From: Mycocentrospora acerina
Taxonomy: Eukaryota; Ascomycota; Dothideomycetes; Pleosporales
Assembly (NCBI GenBank): GCA_022701365.1
Contig: JAKUHH010000216.1
Coordinates: 1,010,472-1,074,471, forward strand
Reading direction: 5' to 3'
Length of the DNA stretch: 64,000 nt
Shown here: positions 31,998 to 44,600 of the stretch, one piece after another
Position numbering within the stretch: the stretch's first letter is position 1
Layout: every line of letters starts with the position of its first letter
The notes under the pieces: generated by a model
What the model was told of the DNA's origin: nothing
Database searches by the model: none
What the model saw: the letters and a program-made list of their open reading frames with translations, nothing else
Made by a program: the position numbers and the translations under genes

Positions 31998-32693
31998 TCA
32001 AGCATCCACACCCTTCCACCTCACATGTCCCTCCTCACTTTCCGGGCCCCTCCACCCACTCCTCCTCTCCCCACCACATGCCTCCTCTGCCCGCGTCAAA
32101 ATCACTCTCCCGCCTACTCCCACTCCCGGCGGTGCATCAACCTGCGAACTAATCTCCACAGGCGGCGGGAGCTTCTTCACACTCTCCCTTTCACTCCCGC
32201 TCTCACGTCCCGCTCCTCCCTGCCGTGGCGTCTCCATCGTTGTCGATGTCGTCGCTGTCGTCGATGATGTAAGAGGTGGAGATAAAGAAGTAGAGGAAGG
32301 GGGACATAGCATAGTCGCTGAAATCATACCCTTTTCCGTTGCGGCGATGATTTCCTCGGGGATGGCGTGGGGGTCAAAGGCCGGCGTTGGGGAGAAGGAA
32401 GACGTTGATGTGGAGGTTAATGGGTTGGGTGGGAATTGCTGGTGGGCTGGGAAGAAAGGGGGAGAGAGGGGGTTAGTTGTGTGGGTTTGTAGTTGTGGTT
32501 GGGGTTTGGTGATGGGGAAAGTGGGAGGCATGAAGTATGAGTGGAAGGAGGGAGGTTACGTACTACCAAAGTCACCGCTTGTGCTGGCCCAAGGGTTGGG
32601 ATGGGAGTTTGGATTTGAATTTGGATCTGGCTTCACGGCTGGAGACTCGACGCCTGGATTTGGGTTCAAAGGTTGGGGAATAGTGTTGTTCAT
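31998..32693 (-). CDS. Low-complexity Pro/Ser/Thr-rich protein, unknown
   Basis: Two exons, 32693-32567 and 32446-31998, give 191 residues. The ATG at 32693 begins MNNTIPQPLNPNPGVESPAVKPD. The protein is rich in Pro, Asn, Ser and Thr, with a better-defined segment PAFDPHAIPEEIIAATEKGMISATMLCP (about 65-93) and a Gly/Arg-rich C-terminus GWRGPESEEGHVRWKGVDA. No signal peptide or membrane span. The 120-nt intron has a pyrimidine-rich 3' end and TTCCCAG acceptor. I do not recognise the family. The splice junction keeps frame and the ATG is placed well, but the composition means a false frame is possible. Confidence 0.5.
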
Positions 32694-33775
32694 TTTGAGG
32701 TTTTTTTTGGGTCTTGGAATTGACTTTCTCGATTTCTCTCGATAATAGGCAGATAGGCAGGTAGGTAGGTAGATAGGTTCCTAAGTAGGTAGGCAGGTAG
32801 ACAGACAGACAGCTAGACAAAACACCCTCTATCTTCCAGCCCCAAGCATCAACGATGAAAAAGAGATATCTGTAAGTATACTCCAGATAAATAAATAAAA
32901 TCAGTACCTAAATTCTTTTTTAATTAAAGTTCCTCTCCTCTTTTTAAAACCCTCATATATTGGGATCTCATGACGTAGCATTACGAAATCCTTCTCTCCC
33001 GGTTCCCTTTATTCCCTCTCCCCACGTGCTTCCGTCGGCAGTAGGGATGTCACAATGCGATACAATACGATACGGTACGACACGGTACGGTACGGTACAA
33101 TATAATACGATGCGGTTGCCGGCATGCGCTCCCTCTCCCTCATCCGATGGTTGCATATGCCGACGCAGTGCTCGTAATCGCAATAGGGCCGGCCCTGCAT
33201 ACCTTGATCTGATCCCTAACCCTGCCACTAGGCAGGCGAGGCCCTGTTTGGGTTGGTAGGGAAGTAGGTAGTTCGGGCCGGGTAAACGTCAGATCCGCTC
33301 CCGGCTTGAAGGGATGATGCATCGTTGCAAGCTGAACAAACTTGGATTCGAGGATTTGCGCAAGGGAGGGGGGAGTGATCGGCAATGGTCAGCTCACGTA
33401 CAAGTCATCAAGATAACTGGACAGCAGAGACCTGAGGTCGTTGGAGGAGAAAACACATGATAAGATGCACACATACGTCCTAGTGTATGAGTAAAGAGAC
33501 GTCTTAACAGTTTGGTGTCAGCCAGATAGGAACTAGTTTTGTCCTTTTCATTTGCCCACTAATGATCTCATATCTTATCTAGGGATCGTACCATAACGCC
33601 ATTGCCGTGTTCATCTATCGTAAAAAGCCCCATTGTTTGTACCATCGCAGCGGCACGTCCAACTTCATTCGCAGCCCTGTCATGAGCTCAACTCTCTTGT
33701 GATGCGTGTCCAACACACCGCGCCTTGGCAGTGGTGGCAGCACGTTGCTTCAAACTCGCCCTATCCATTACCTCT
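32694..33775. repeat. Intergenic with short tandem repeats
   Basis: Contains a TAGGTAGG-type run at about 32755-32810 and a GGTAC/GATAC pentamer tract at about 33057-33112 (ACGGTACGGTACGGTAC). The rest has no recognised feature. Open frames here are translations of the repeats. Confidence 0.7.
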
Positions 33776-34585
33776 CTAAGAACTCCTACCACTGCGCTCA
33801 TCTTGCACTGGCCGCGCACCACTCCTACCTCGTTGGTCCTCTGAGCCTCGTGCCCTGATCATGCGCTCCAATTCGATGATTCTCTGCTTCAGTGCCTCGT
33901 TCTCCTTCTTGACTTCCTCCATCTCAGCCCTGTGTTGTGCGATCTCCTCGTAGCGTGGTGTTGTGACATGACTTGCACCTCTGTGTGAATCTCTATGCGT
34001 AGCGTCGCCCGTCGTGGATTGAGAGGAGATGGAGTAACGGTGTGAATATGCGCTGGACGGTATGCCACTGCGTGAGACGCTCGAGGAGCTGCGGTGGTGA
34101 CGTGAAGACGTTGGATGTGTTGAACCGGTCAGAGGTCCGGTATGAGCGCTTGAGTGATCTGTAGCGTCTGCAGTGGATGAGACTGTCGATGCAACAGACG
34201 CAGTTTGCGTGCGAAGGGCAGATAGCTCCCGCGTCAGACGGTTGACGACTGCCTCTTGTTCCTTCTCCAATTCGTGGTACATCTCTGCTGGCGTCATGGG
34301 GCGAGGGTGACGCATTGGTACGCCTGCAGCATCGACATAACCACTCGTGCTAGGGCTCAAAGGCGGGAACGGATGTGATCCTGAGTGTACAGATTGGGAG
34401 AGAGTACCTCCAGGCGAAGCTAGTGGTAGTGGTGGAGGACTCATTGTGTGTATCTGCGACGCTCGACGGGAAACTGGCGTAGAGTTCTGGCGAGAAGCTG
34501 AACCAGACGCAGGCTGTGTGTACGATGGTGCGCTGGTGGGAGTCGGACGTGGAGACGCAGGAAACGTGTTAAGGTCGGGAGCCAT
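33776..34585 (-). CDS. Coiled-coil protein, Ser/Pro-rich, unknown
   Basis: An intronless 269-residue frame with ATG at 34585. Residues 1-90 are Ser/Thr/Pro rich. A first helical segment at about 97-125 (MTPAEMYHELEKEQEAVVNRLTRELSALR) and a second at about 213-245 (RYEEIAQHRAEMEEVKKENEALKQRIIELERMIRARG) have heptad spacing typical of coiled coils. A basic SRHHRSSSS stretch and a C-terminal Arg/Gly/Ser tail are likely disordered. Such proteins are common and conserved-looking in Pezizomycotina, and I cannot assign a function. The MTPAEMYHELEKEQEAVVNRL segment looks like the best-conserved part. Confidence 0.7.
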   Translation of the reverse strand: MAPDLNTFPASPRPTPTSAPSYTQPASGSASRQNSTPVSRRASQIHTMSPPPLPLASPGGTLSQSVHSGSHPFPPLSPSTSGYVDAAGVPMRHPRPMTPAEMYHELEKEQEAVVNRLTRELSALRTQTASVASTVSSTADATDHSSAHTGPLTGSTHPTSSRHHRSSSSVSRSGIPSSAYSHRYSISSQSTTGDATHRDSHRGASHVTTPRYEEIAQHRAEMEEVKKENEALKQRIIELERMIRARGSEDQRGRSGARPVQDERSGRSS

Positions 34586-35404
34586 CTTGTTATTGTATGT
34601 GTGGTATACCCGTAGGTCGCTCGTGGGTCGATTAACGTGCTCGAGTGGAGGCTACTAAGCACGCGTTGGAAGCTTGCTGTGGTGTTGTTCTCTGCCCCGC
34701 AGTAGATTAGTAGATTAGTAGATTCGTGATGAGTAACGTGAATGCTGTAAGTTTCGAGGCTGATGTTCGCAACGCGTGTCTGTTGTGTCGACAAAGAAAA
34801 CAGTCCTTGTGTTCAGCAGTGCAAGGGGATTGATGCGGCAGTAACACCCGATGAGGGGCAGGTGCGTTCACATCTTGAACAATGCTCGACCCAAAGCGGC
34901 GTTGCGATATTAGACCGAACTTACTTGCTGTTTGTTGGTCGAGTGTCTGTTCGGCAGTGGTGGTCGATAAGAAACTAGAAGCACTTTTGATGAGAGACAC
35001 GCCAGCACGAGTCGTCCAGTGGTCAGTATGTATTACTCATTTCCTCATGCCAAAAGGTTGCCAGAACAACGCATATATTCACATATATTCTCGAATTCTT
35101 TATCGGACCTGCTTGTCCTTATATTCATAGTATCGTCTTCGTTGTTCCCATTCCTCTAGGCATGCCTTTCCTTTCCCATTCTGCACGCTATCCCACAACC
35201 GCCGCGGATGGCATCACGGCGCCATAGCCGTTGCAGCCTCCCGGCGCCATGTCGCTTTTTCCGTTCCCTAAACCATTCCCTCGAACTGCCGGACAAGTGC
35301 TTTTGAAAACAAGCCATGAACCGCCCAAAACTCCAAGCCGCAATGCTCTATCGTGATATGACCAGAGTGCTAGCACAAGCATGATCCCCGAACCCTGTAA
35401 TACT
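34586..35404. other. Intergenic, no supported gene
   Basis: About 820 bp upstream of the coiled-coil gene and downstream of eIF3l. A minus-strand open frame at 34707-35000 has no ATG start. A short repeat of GTAGATTA at 34700-34725 is visible. Nothing else recognised. Confidence 0.45.
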
Positions 35405-36836
35405 CTAGTACGTGCGGGCCAAGTTGCGGAGGTACCAGTCCACCAGTCTCCTGCCGACCTTCGCCTCAGAAACATGGATGAGATCCTGTTTGTTGTTAGT
35501 ATTCAGTAAATTGTCGACCCCTTTTATTTCACTTACTCCCTCCATGGCGTAGTCGAGGTCGCTGCTGTGAACAATCTCGCCATCCAACAATCCACCCTCG
35601 GTCCACCTGATCTGCCTGTTCCTCTGCTTGTTGACAAGCAACCAGCACCTGAGCTTCTCCGGCTCAACTTCCAAAAATCCAGCAAGCTTCTTCAAATCCA
35701 TGGTAGTGTAGAGCTTGAGGTAGCTCTTGACGGTAGGCGACATCATGTTGGTCTTGACCTCATCCATGAAGATGCGGAGGTGGTGCTCAACAGGATCAAT
35801 GTTGACCTCTGGGTTGTCAAAGTCAGGAGGAGTTGGGCTGATGAACTTGGGGCAGGCAGTGCGGAAAAGCTCCTCGAATAGAGGCAGGGACTCAGGTCCA
35901 CCGCGCTGCAGCCTGTTGAACTGCTCGCCGTACTTCTCGCGGAGAGCGGTGTGGATGGTGTCGTCGAGCCTTGTGGGCTGGAAAGCGACACAAATGGCAA
36001 CAAGCGCGTACATCTGGTCGTTCTTCTTTGTGATCGAATCGTACTGGGCGTTCTTCTGGAAGTTCTTGGTCCTAGAGACGTAGACTAGGATGTGGCTGAA
36101 CATGCGGATGGCGTCCGAGTAGCGACGCATCATCATGTACGAGAATCCGACGTAGTAGTACGTCGTGAAGTGGGCGGCCATAACGCGCGCGAACATGGCC
36201 TTCTTGTTGAGCTCAATGTCATCGAGCGTCTTGAGCGCCAGGCTGAAGTCTCCGAGCAGGCAGTGGACGCGGAGAAGTCCGATGATGGAGAAGTACCCCA
36301 GCATCTTGTACAGCGGCCGCGAGCCGTAGTCGCCCGCGTACAGGTTCGAGTCCTCCCCACGCTTCATTGCTGCCAACTGCTCATTGATCTGCGACCGCTG
36401 GATCAGCGAGTACAGGACGTTGAGCACACTGTAGCAGCCCCATGTGTTTGGGTTGTCGCGCAGGAGCTGAATCTCCTCCTCGTTGTCGTTCTTCAGGGCA
36501 ACCTTTTGGCGGTAGCTGCAAAAGCTGTTGAACTGGTAGATGAACTCGTCGATGACATCCCATGCCCAGTAGTACTGCCCCGCAGTGTTAGCCCTATCGC
36601 GTGCCGCCCGAGCAGATCTGCCTTACATTTGGCACCTCGAGATCAACAGGGCCCTCCGAGTTCAGGATGTAGTGGAAGAGGTTGCAGTAGTTGTCATAAC
36701 TCGCAAACTTGGTCTCAAGGGTCGCCTGGAACTCGAGGGGTGTCGCCGCGGCTTGCAGTTGTGCGTGGATGTCCTGGCTGCTTGAGGGCATGCGGCCCAG
36801 GTCGTCTCCTCCATCGTACTCGTCAATATCGCTCAT
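35405..36836 (-). CDS. Eukaryotic translation initiation factor 3 subunit L
   Basis: Three exons, 36836-36627, 36574-35537 and 35485-35405, give 442 residues. The N-terminus MSDIDEYDGGDDLGRMP and the core YYWAWDVIDEFIYQFNSFCSYRQK, LRVHCLLGDFSLALKTLDDIELN, FTTYYYVGFSYMMMRRYSDAIRMF and DQMYALVAICVAFQPTRLDDT are strongly typical of eIF3l. The C-terminal half carries the PCI-type region (SYLKLYTTMDLKKLAGFLEVE, LRCWLLVNKQRNRQIRW), ending YAMEGDLIHVSEAKVGRRLVDWYLRNLARTY. The second intron (51 nt) is in frame with no stop and has a TACTAAC branch site; the conserved sequence requires its removal. eIF3l is a subunit of the eIF3 scaffold in translation initiation. It is divergent to the EthD gene. Confidence 0.95.
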
Positions 36837-37572
36837 CGTGACCGATTGGATGCTCGACCAGTCGGACTGCGCGGGTTGTTGGAGGGGTTGAGGGGGGGAG
36901 GGGCGGGTGGTGGTGAAGGTCCTGGTCCCCACTATCTTTTGTCAATATTATCTGCGTGTCGTCCGCGAACGCTTAGCCCGTCACGTGGTTGTGCCGCATC
37001 CTTATCGATAAGCGGACCAAAAAAATCCGAGCTCTTCCGTTTGCTTGGCGTTGGACTCCACAGCAGCAGAGCCACGCTATCCATGTGTGTACAGCTTTGC
37101 TATGCACATCCATTGGGTTTCGCCGTTGTTTGACAGCTTACGATGCGATTACTTGTCGCGTACCGCGGCTTGTAAAAAATAAGACGGTCATGCGGGACGC
37201 TGCGGTATCTAGCCCAGCGTTCTATGATCGGCCTTGTTTCATGCCTGAATCGTACCCTTTGTGTGATGCACGACTCCCTCAGTCTAGTATCGCATCTTCG
37301 CGCCCAGAGACTATGGCGAGCTCTCCGTTTGAGCGGAGGCGTGATCCGAAGTCTCGGCCTAGTGCATCATCATGGTTGCCTGAGTCAGAGTGGTCTTTCG
37401 TCGGTCCCGTCCAATGCATCCCATAGTTAAAGCCGGAAGGTCTTCCACAATTGCTTCTAGAAAGCAACTGTCAGATCTTTTAACCCAACCTTAATTTCTT
37501 TTTTCTGTTTCCCCAAAATCATTTCGGTCATCCTTCACCCTCTTCACACGACGCCCCGCGGATTCTCTCACT
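36837..37572. promoter_or_regulatory. Divergent promoter region
   Basis: About 740 bp between the eIF3l start (minus) and the EthD-domain gene (plus). No coding content is supported. CT-rich sequence at 37500-37565 precedes the EthD gene ATG. Confidence 0.5.
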
Positions 37573-38061
37573 ATGGTATACAGCATCATTCTCTTTGTGA
37601 CAAGAAATCCAGCCTTAACATTCGAGGAATTCCAAAGCTATTATGAGGACAAACATATTCCACTCGTGCGATCTCTGGTCGGGCCTTCCCACTGGCCCAT
37701 CAAGTTTACCCGACAATACCTTGCCCGCATAAATCGAAAAGGATTTGGTGGACCAGCAAATCCGGACCGTCCTCTATTGACACTGAGAGGCTCTATGGCT
37801 GGGCTGGATTGCGATTGCGTCGCTAAAATGACTTTCGATGACGAAAAGCGATTCAAGGGATTCTACGCATGTCTTTACGAGAAAAACAACGCAGCCAAGC
37901 TAGCAAAAGACGAATCCCAATTTCTGGATGTGAAGCTGACAAGAGCTGTGGTAATTGGCGAGACCATTACGGACGAGAATGGGGTCGTCACAAGGGAAAC
38001 AACAAACATTACAAAGAGCGACGTGGAGGATAGCGACACAAGCATCAGCGAATTTAGTTGA
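37573..38061 (+). CDS. EthD-domain protein
   Basis: An intronless 162-residue frame with ATG at 37573 (CACTATGGT). The N-terminus MVYSIILFVTRNPALTFEEFQSYYEDKHIPLVRSLVG is the EthD dimeric alpha/beta-barrel signature, and the second half includes DCVAKMTFDDEKRFKGFYACL. EthD-type proteins in fungi are small dimeric ferredoxin-like folds and are often found beside secondary-metabolite genes; no such cluster is visible here. The C-terminal tail (about 135-162) is acidic and Ser/Thr-rich and probably flexible. The catalytic role is unknown, and some family members are thought to act as decarboxylases or dehydratases. Confidence 0.82.
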   Translation: MVYSIILFVTRNPALTFEEFQSYYEDKHIPLVRSLVGPSHWPIKFTRQYLARINRKGFGGPANPDRPLLTLRGSMAGLDCDCVAKMTFDDEKRFKGFYACLYEKNNAAKLAKDESQFLDVKLTRAVVIGETITDENGVVTRETTNITKSDVEDSDTSISEFS

Positions 38062-38431
38062 AGCATGAAGAAGAGATAACTAGTGCCGTGGGATGGCTAT
38101 TATGAGATGTTTGCTGATGGACCGTTAGAGTGGTATGAGATTTTTGATAGAGTGTTTAGAACTGGCTCACGGCGTACTGGGCTATACCCTAGCAGTGGGC
38201 TTTCAAGACCTAATTCTGTAAATTTGGAGTTTGGGGACGGTTAGGTGGGATGATGAACAGCACGCTGGTTGATCTTTCCACGCGGATGTTGAGACTATTA
38301 TTGAGAGTTGGACGAAGTGTTGATGGTAGAGGACCAACCCCACTTACACAGGCTTGAAGCCATTTAAGCTAATCGTATTTTCTCGATTTTACCAATTTTG
38401 GTAGCTCCGACGACGACAGCTTGTTTTACAT
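38062..38431. other. Convergent intergenic region
   Basis: 370 bp between the 3' ends of the EthD gene and the nitrilase-family gene. No feature recognised beyond probable 3' UTRs. Confidence 0.45.
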
Positions 38432-39440
38432 TCATAATTTCTCCTTTGTCTTTGAATGCCTGTAATCGTAATGCCAATCATCCCTCGCAATATCACTCCT
38501 GACATTATAGTTATCCTCCGCATCCTCCAAAATCTGCATGTCGACATCCACAACACTCATACCCTCTGCACTCCCTCCAAGCTTCGTCAATGCCCCCACA
38601 AACGGCACTGTGACCTGTGAAAGCCCCGCATATCCCTTCCCCGCAGGACCCCCTGCATTTGCAAATATAATGGCACATGTATTCTCAAACGCCCGGGCCG
38701 TAAGCATCGAATCAAGAAACAACGCTTCAGCCGAAGGATTGAGCTTCAGCCCAGCCTCGTTGCAGTCGTTGAGTGTCCAGAAGGTCGGAATGATGATGAT
38801 TTTCGCGCCTTGCGCAATGAGTTCGCGAAATGCCTCCGGAAAGGCTAGATCCCAGCAAATTAGCATGCCAACCTTACCAATTGGGGTGTCAAAAACTTCA
38901 TGCATGTCTTGTCCTGAGCTGGTCAAATGCTCTCTCTCAGGACCCCTGTGTTATTGAATCATCAATCTCTTAAGCTCAAACGTTTATGGCTGGAATACAG
39001 ATCGATTACATACCATAGATTCTTCTTTACATATTTCCCCACTATTTCTCCTTTATTCCCGATAAAATAGCATACGTTCAGTAACCTGTCTTCCTCTTTC
39101 TCTTGCTCCCGATGGCTCTCGACGATTGTCCCAGGCACAATGCAGATCCCGCACTCCTTTGCCAAGTCTTGATACTTCCTCAAATACACCTCCCATTGAT
39201 CACAAAGCCCCACAAACGCAGGATCCTTCGGTTTCCAATTTGTCAAGTGGTACTCAGGTAGGACGGCGAGTTCCGCACCCTGCGCGGCTGCAGCTCGAAT
39301 GAAGTCCGCGGCCTTGTGGAAGTTGTGCTCGAGTTGCATAGGCTACTGACGTAAGTGGCTAGTCACCAAACATCGCACAGTATCGACAGGCGTACTTTTG
39401 GATAGAGCTGGATCACTGCTACTTTGACTATTGGCGCCAT
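38432..39440 (-). CDS. Carbon-nitrogen hydrolase (nitrilase superfamily)
   Basis: Three exons, 39440-39396, 39342-39014 and 38945-38432, give 295 residues, the usual family size. The catalytic triad is clear: glutamate 45 in AVLPEYHL, lysine 122 in KYVKKNLWGPE, and cysteine 155 in GMLICWDLAFPE. The N-terminal MAPIVKVAVIQLYPK strand and the AENTCAIIFANAGG-like segment (AFENTCAIIFANAGG) are typical. These enzymes hydrolyse nitriles or amides to acids; the wording is nearer to fungal amidase-type (N-carbamoyl or omega-amidase-like) members, and the substrate cannot be inferred. The first intron acceptor is the TAG of GTCAGTAG, chosen because it leaves frame and the conserved PMQLEHNFHKAADF segment. 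Confidence 0.9.
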
Positions 39441-41616
39441 GTTGAATAAGGACTGCGCAGAATTCAAGTTGCAGTGGGAACGGGGAAAGGTGATGTGTAA
39501 TGGTGGCTTGCAGAAGGTTCACGGGACATGTGGGTCTGGAGTTTCACATCGGAAGCTAACTAGTGCTAGAAGCCGATTGGTTGGGCAAGTTTGAATCGCA
39601 GCTCTTGGTATTTGTGCCACAACGCCTTATTATGATTATAGCCGCGTGCAACTCGAATTTCTGTAGATGAGGCTTTCTCGCTATAATTTCCTTTTATGGG
39701 CAAGGTCAGGGTTTGTTCAACAACTTGGAATACTTCTGGATATTCACCAAATCATTACACAAAAATCCATCCAATTCGCGACAGAGTTGAGTAGTATATA
39801 TGAATGTGGAGAAAGGAATGCACAGATAGCTACAGATTCGCATCGTGTGCCGCGAATGACCACAACAGTGGAAACATGCAATGATCAGCGTATGGAATGT
39901 AAAGAGCTGAACCTTATTTACGCCACAATATTTATTAACGCATCCGTGGACTTACACAGTACTGACATCTTGGCTAAAAAGAAGTTGTGTATACCTAGCA
40001 ACGCCCACGTCTCGACTACGTACGCTATAATCCATTGTGATCTCGCAGATCCCCTTCATACCTAGAGAAGTTAGATAATCGAATCAGGGAAGGGAAGATC
40101 TTAAGCTAAACCTTCATGACCCAAAAACGATTGTGGTCGTACTAGCGCGAATGCAAGTGAGCATACGCTTAATTGAGCATAAATGAGTATTCGAATTACC
40201 ATTTCAGTGGTAAACGCATGTAAGCTAGTGTGCACAGGGATTAGAGAAGCGGTATGTCTAACATTTGGAATTTAGTGCTGCACACTAGACATGGTTCGTG
40301 TTTGATGTACAAAGAAAGCACCTCTGTTTCGTCCATATAGCAACGCAGTCGAATTAGAAGAATGTTTTGCTGATGTCTGCTACCATGAACAAGATTACAA
40401 ACATATATAAGCGTCACACTCAGTAGTGATTCTCAATTCAGAAAGACCATGCTTTTCGCATATTCTCTTCTAAGAAAGTTACAGAGGTAACCAGTGCCCG
40501 CCTGGCATCAATGTTTTCAATTCATAAATTAAAGCTGCTATGTTGCAAGGTTTGGCGAGTAAGATCTTCAGGACTGAAGATAACTGTTCCAGCCTCATAT
40601 TCGAAATGGTAATGATATAATGCTTTCATGCCTGGTGCGAATATTCTCAGTACCTCTAACACATGATACGAGCTGCACATGTGCACGGTGAACAGTCCTT
40701 ACAACCCGATAAATAGGTTCCGGCCGACATGGGTATAGCTCCTTAATCACTCGAGGATCTTTATAGCCTCTCTCGAATGTTCGAATATTTGTTGAGTGAG
40801 TCAGACTCGCTTTTCCAATGAGTCAATCTGCTTGGATATACCCAGTCCATTTCCCAAATCATCTGCTGAGGCTATTACATCAACACTCTAAGTGATCATT
40901 CTAATCGGTAATTAGCTTCATAACATAAATTTAATGGACTTCAATCTGCATTGTACGTATCAGCTCGCAAAACTTGTCAATTTTGTGTAAGACAATAAAG
41001 CGTCAGCAAACTATCACATGTCGTTATCGCCAGTACGTGTTCAATCTTCCTAGTTAGTCGACGGGGAAGTGGTGCGATGGTGACCTGATCAACAAGCTTG
41101 GACGCCAAACTTGAGGTAAGGTGGTCTTTGTGCTTGAGGTTCTAGCAGACGGTCTCGAACATCTCTAGTGGGAGATGGAAGAGTATGATTGGACAGCGAA
41201 GTCTATCTCTCGGAGATCACCAGGCCCCAAAACTCGCTGTGAATGATTGGTGTTTGTGGCTTGATACTAGATGACTTCGAGGCTGAGAGCAAGACCACGT
41301 GATTACGGGATTAAAGTCCGTGCGTGATTTCTTAGCGCGTCAATGACGTTGACGAGTGAAAGTGTCATCCATCCGTCGAGACGAATTTTTACGTCCGAGA
41401 TATGCCGCGATTTGAGTATCGTTCTGTGAGGCTTCGATTACATCTATCATACCACTCCAGTTAAAGTAGTAATGTGAAGCGCGTGTTCACTTCCACGATT
41501 CGCCTTGCCTTTATCAATCCACGGCTGCCTTGGGCGCACTCCTCCAAACATCTACAACACTGTATCTCAACACACGAACGTGAACGTCCATTTCCTCCGT
41601 CGTCGCTACCAACAAT
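39441..41616. other. AT-rich intergenic region, no supported gene
   Basis: About 2.2 kb upstream of both the nitrilase (minus) and RAD26-like (plus) genes. It is more AT-rich than its neighbours. The longest open frame with ATG, 39667-40065, gives 132 residues with no recognisable content. No repeats noted. It must contain the divergent promoters and may contain unrecognised non-coding RNA. Confidence 0.5.
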
Positions 41617-44600
41617 ATGACTCTGTCCAAGGATGACACCGCGTCGAACAAGGCACCTGAGATCACAGTAGTCCTTACGCGAGACACGAACATGGCAGGA
41701 ACAGACGATCCGATAGATGACCCAGTCGCGAAAGGTCAGGAAGAAGAACTGCCATCAGATGCGGACGAAGAGACACGTCTGAAGTTTCTTACAACTGGCA
41801 CTCGAGCGCAAGATGACTTGGAGCGGGATATCGGGCGCCAGGCAGATCAACTGCTCACTGAGCAGGCTGACGCGCGAGATAAGAAGCGCATAGAGAAGGC
41901 AGAATCGGAGGCAAAGCGTGCGGAGGGGGCTATTCAAAAGCTGAGAAACCGTCTCGCCCTGCCAGCTATCGAATCACAGAAGGCAAAGATGCGTGGCGAG
42001 ATAGCTATGCACCGACAAAAAATCGAAGATTTAGACAAGGAAATGGATACAATACAGCAGCGGATCAATGATCGACATATGGCGCCAGATGGCGAGGGGC
42101 TGGGTGAGGATAATACTAATGGACCTCTCCTAAATGAGAGCCGACGCGACTTTTTAATACGGACGGGAAAGATTACACCTTTTTCTAAATTGGCGCAGGC
42201 TCAGTCTGATTTAGGGACATTAGGAGAGGTTATGCAAGATGCTGAAGTTGAAGATATGGTAGACGAGGCTGCTCAAGGTCCAACGTCACATCGTAATCTT
42301 ATGAAGCCTGGTTTTCAGGATGTTGAGTCGAGTACCGAAGCCCCTAGCCCTAAGCCTACTGCTCGACACAGGAAACGACGCAAGATTACTCCAGCCAGTG
42401 ATACTATGGAATCGCGTGAAGCAAGTGCTACTCCGGAGAATATCGGTGGCGAATCTGACGATGCTTTTGAACCTGGCATGACAGATCGCCAACTTGCTAC
42501 CTTGGATGACTCAGAAGCTTTCTCAGAAGATGGTGTGCAGGATGATGACTACGAAGAGGAGACGGTAGGTAGCAAGCACAGAGTAGGTGAAAAGAAAAGA
42601 AAAGTGGCAAAGGCTGTTTATACAGACGAAATTGTGGAAGAAGACCTGGCTGGCGTGGATGATGGGAACGAAAGATTATATCAGAAGCGCATAGACACAT
42701 GGACGAAGAGTCGTGCAGCCGCAAGGAGACGTGCAAGGGAAAAAGCTGGCGAAACTACCATCTTAGAAGAAGATGGAGAAGAGGAGTGCTATCTGCCCCA
42801 CCCTACCGAACCTAATACTGAATTCGACGGTGGCTTTCGTATCCCAGGCGATATTTATCCAGCATTGTTTGACTATCAAAAGACGGGCGTGCAATGGCTT
42901 TGGGAGTTATATTCCCAAAATGTTGGTGGCATCATTGGCGACGAGATGGGATTGGGCAAAACAATCCAGGCAATCTCCTTCGTTGCCGGTCTACACTTCT
43001 CGAAGCTTCTCACCAAGCCTGTCATTGTCGTATGTCCGGCGACTGTCATGAAGCAGTGGGTCAACGAATTTCATCGCTGGTGGCCTGCTCTCCGCGTCTC
43101 GATTTTACATACGTCAGGTAGCGGCATGCTGGATACCCGTCGAGAGGACCGCTTGGAGCGGGAAATGGAGCTCAAAAGCTATGGAGATTATGACAAAACT
43201 TTGTCTGGTGCTGGCAAGGCAGCTAAGAAGATCCTTGAAAGGGTCAAGCGAGATGGACACGTTCTTGTCACCACCTACTCAGGTCTCCAGACATACTCCG
43301 AATTTCTGATTCCAACAGATTGGGAATGTGCTATTTTGGACGAAGGTCACAAAATACGAAACCCTAATACTTCTATCACAATTCACAGCAAAGAGCTTCG
43401 AACACCAAATCGTATTATCTTGTCCGGAACACCAATGCAGAACAATCTCACAGAACTTTGGTCATTGTTCGACTTCGTGTTTCCCATGCGACTTGGAACT
43501 CTCGTCAACTTCCGGAATCAATTCGAGTTCCCCATAAAACGAGGTGGATACGCGAACGCTTCGAACCTTGAATTTGAGACAGCAGTGCGGTGTGCAGAGA
43601 CACTCAAAGATGCCGTCAGCCCTTACTTACTCCAACGCTTCAAAGTCGATGTGGCGACTGATCTCCCACAAAAAAAGGAACAGGTGCTGTTCTGCAAGTT
43701 GACAAAGCAGCAGCGTCAAGCATATGAGGCATTCCTTCAGTCTGAGGACATGAAATCAATTTCAAATGGCAAGCGACAGATGCTTTACGGAGTGGATTAT
43801 CTGCGCAAAATTTGTAATCATCCTGACTTGACTGAACATAAGACGCTTTCGAAGGACCCAAGTTATGACTACGGAGCACCTAATAAGTCTGGCAAAATGC
43901 AAGTTGTCAAAGAGTTGCTGTCGCTTTGGAAAAAGGGTGGACACAAGACATTACTCTTTGCTCAGCATCGCATTATGCTTGATATTCTTCAGAGGTTTCT
44001 AAATAGTTTGCCTGATATCAATTACCGTCGCATGGATGGCGAAACACCTATCAAGGATCGACAAGATCTTGTTGATGAATTCAACAAGAATCCTGATTTG
44101 CATGTCTTTCTCCTCACTACAAAAGTTGGAGGACTGGGAGTCAATCTTACTGGTGCTAATCGTGTTATCATTTATGATCCCGACTGGAATCCATCGACTG
44201 ATATCCAAGCGCGAGAGCGCTCGTGGCGTCTCGGACAGAAGCGAGAGGTTGAGATATACCGTCTGATGTCGGCTGGCACTATCGAAGAGAAGATATACCA
44301 TCGTCAGATTTTCAAGCAGTTTTTGACAAACAAGGTCCTAAAGGACCCAAAGCAACGCCAAACGTTCCAGATGAGCGATCTACATGATCTTTTTACACTA
44401 GGCGGTGAAAAAGCAGATGGTGAGACGGAAACAGGCAACCTTTTCCGCGGCTCCGAAGTCAAATTCGATCAGAACGGTGAAACAGAGAGTTCAACTGCGG
44501 ACGCCACAGCGCCCAAGGATCTCGCCGCAATGGTTGGTATAGACCGTGCCGAAGCCTTCCAAGGTCCTCCCTCTGATACAGATGATCACAGCCACCAAGA

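Noticed and set aside
39667..40065. 132-residue plus-strand frame with ATG
   Set aside because: Lies in AT-rich intergenic DNA, with no family resemblance, membrane pattern or codon pattern like its neighbours.
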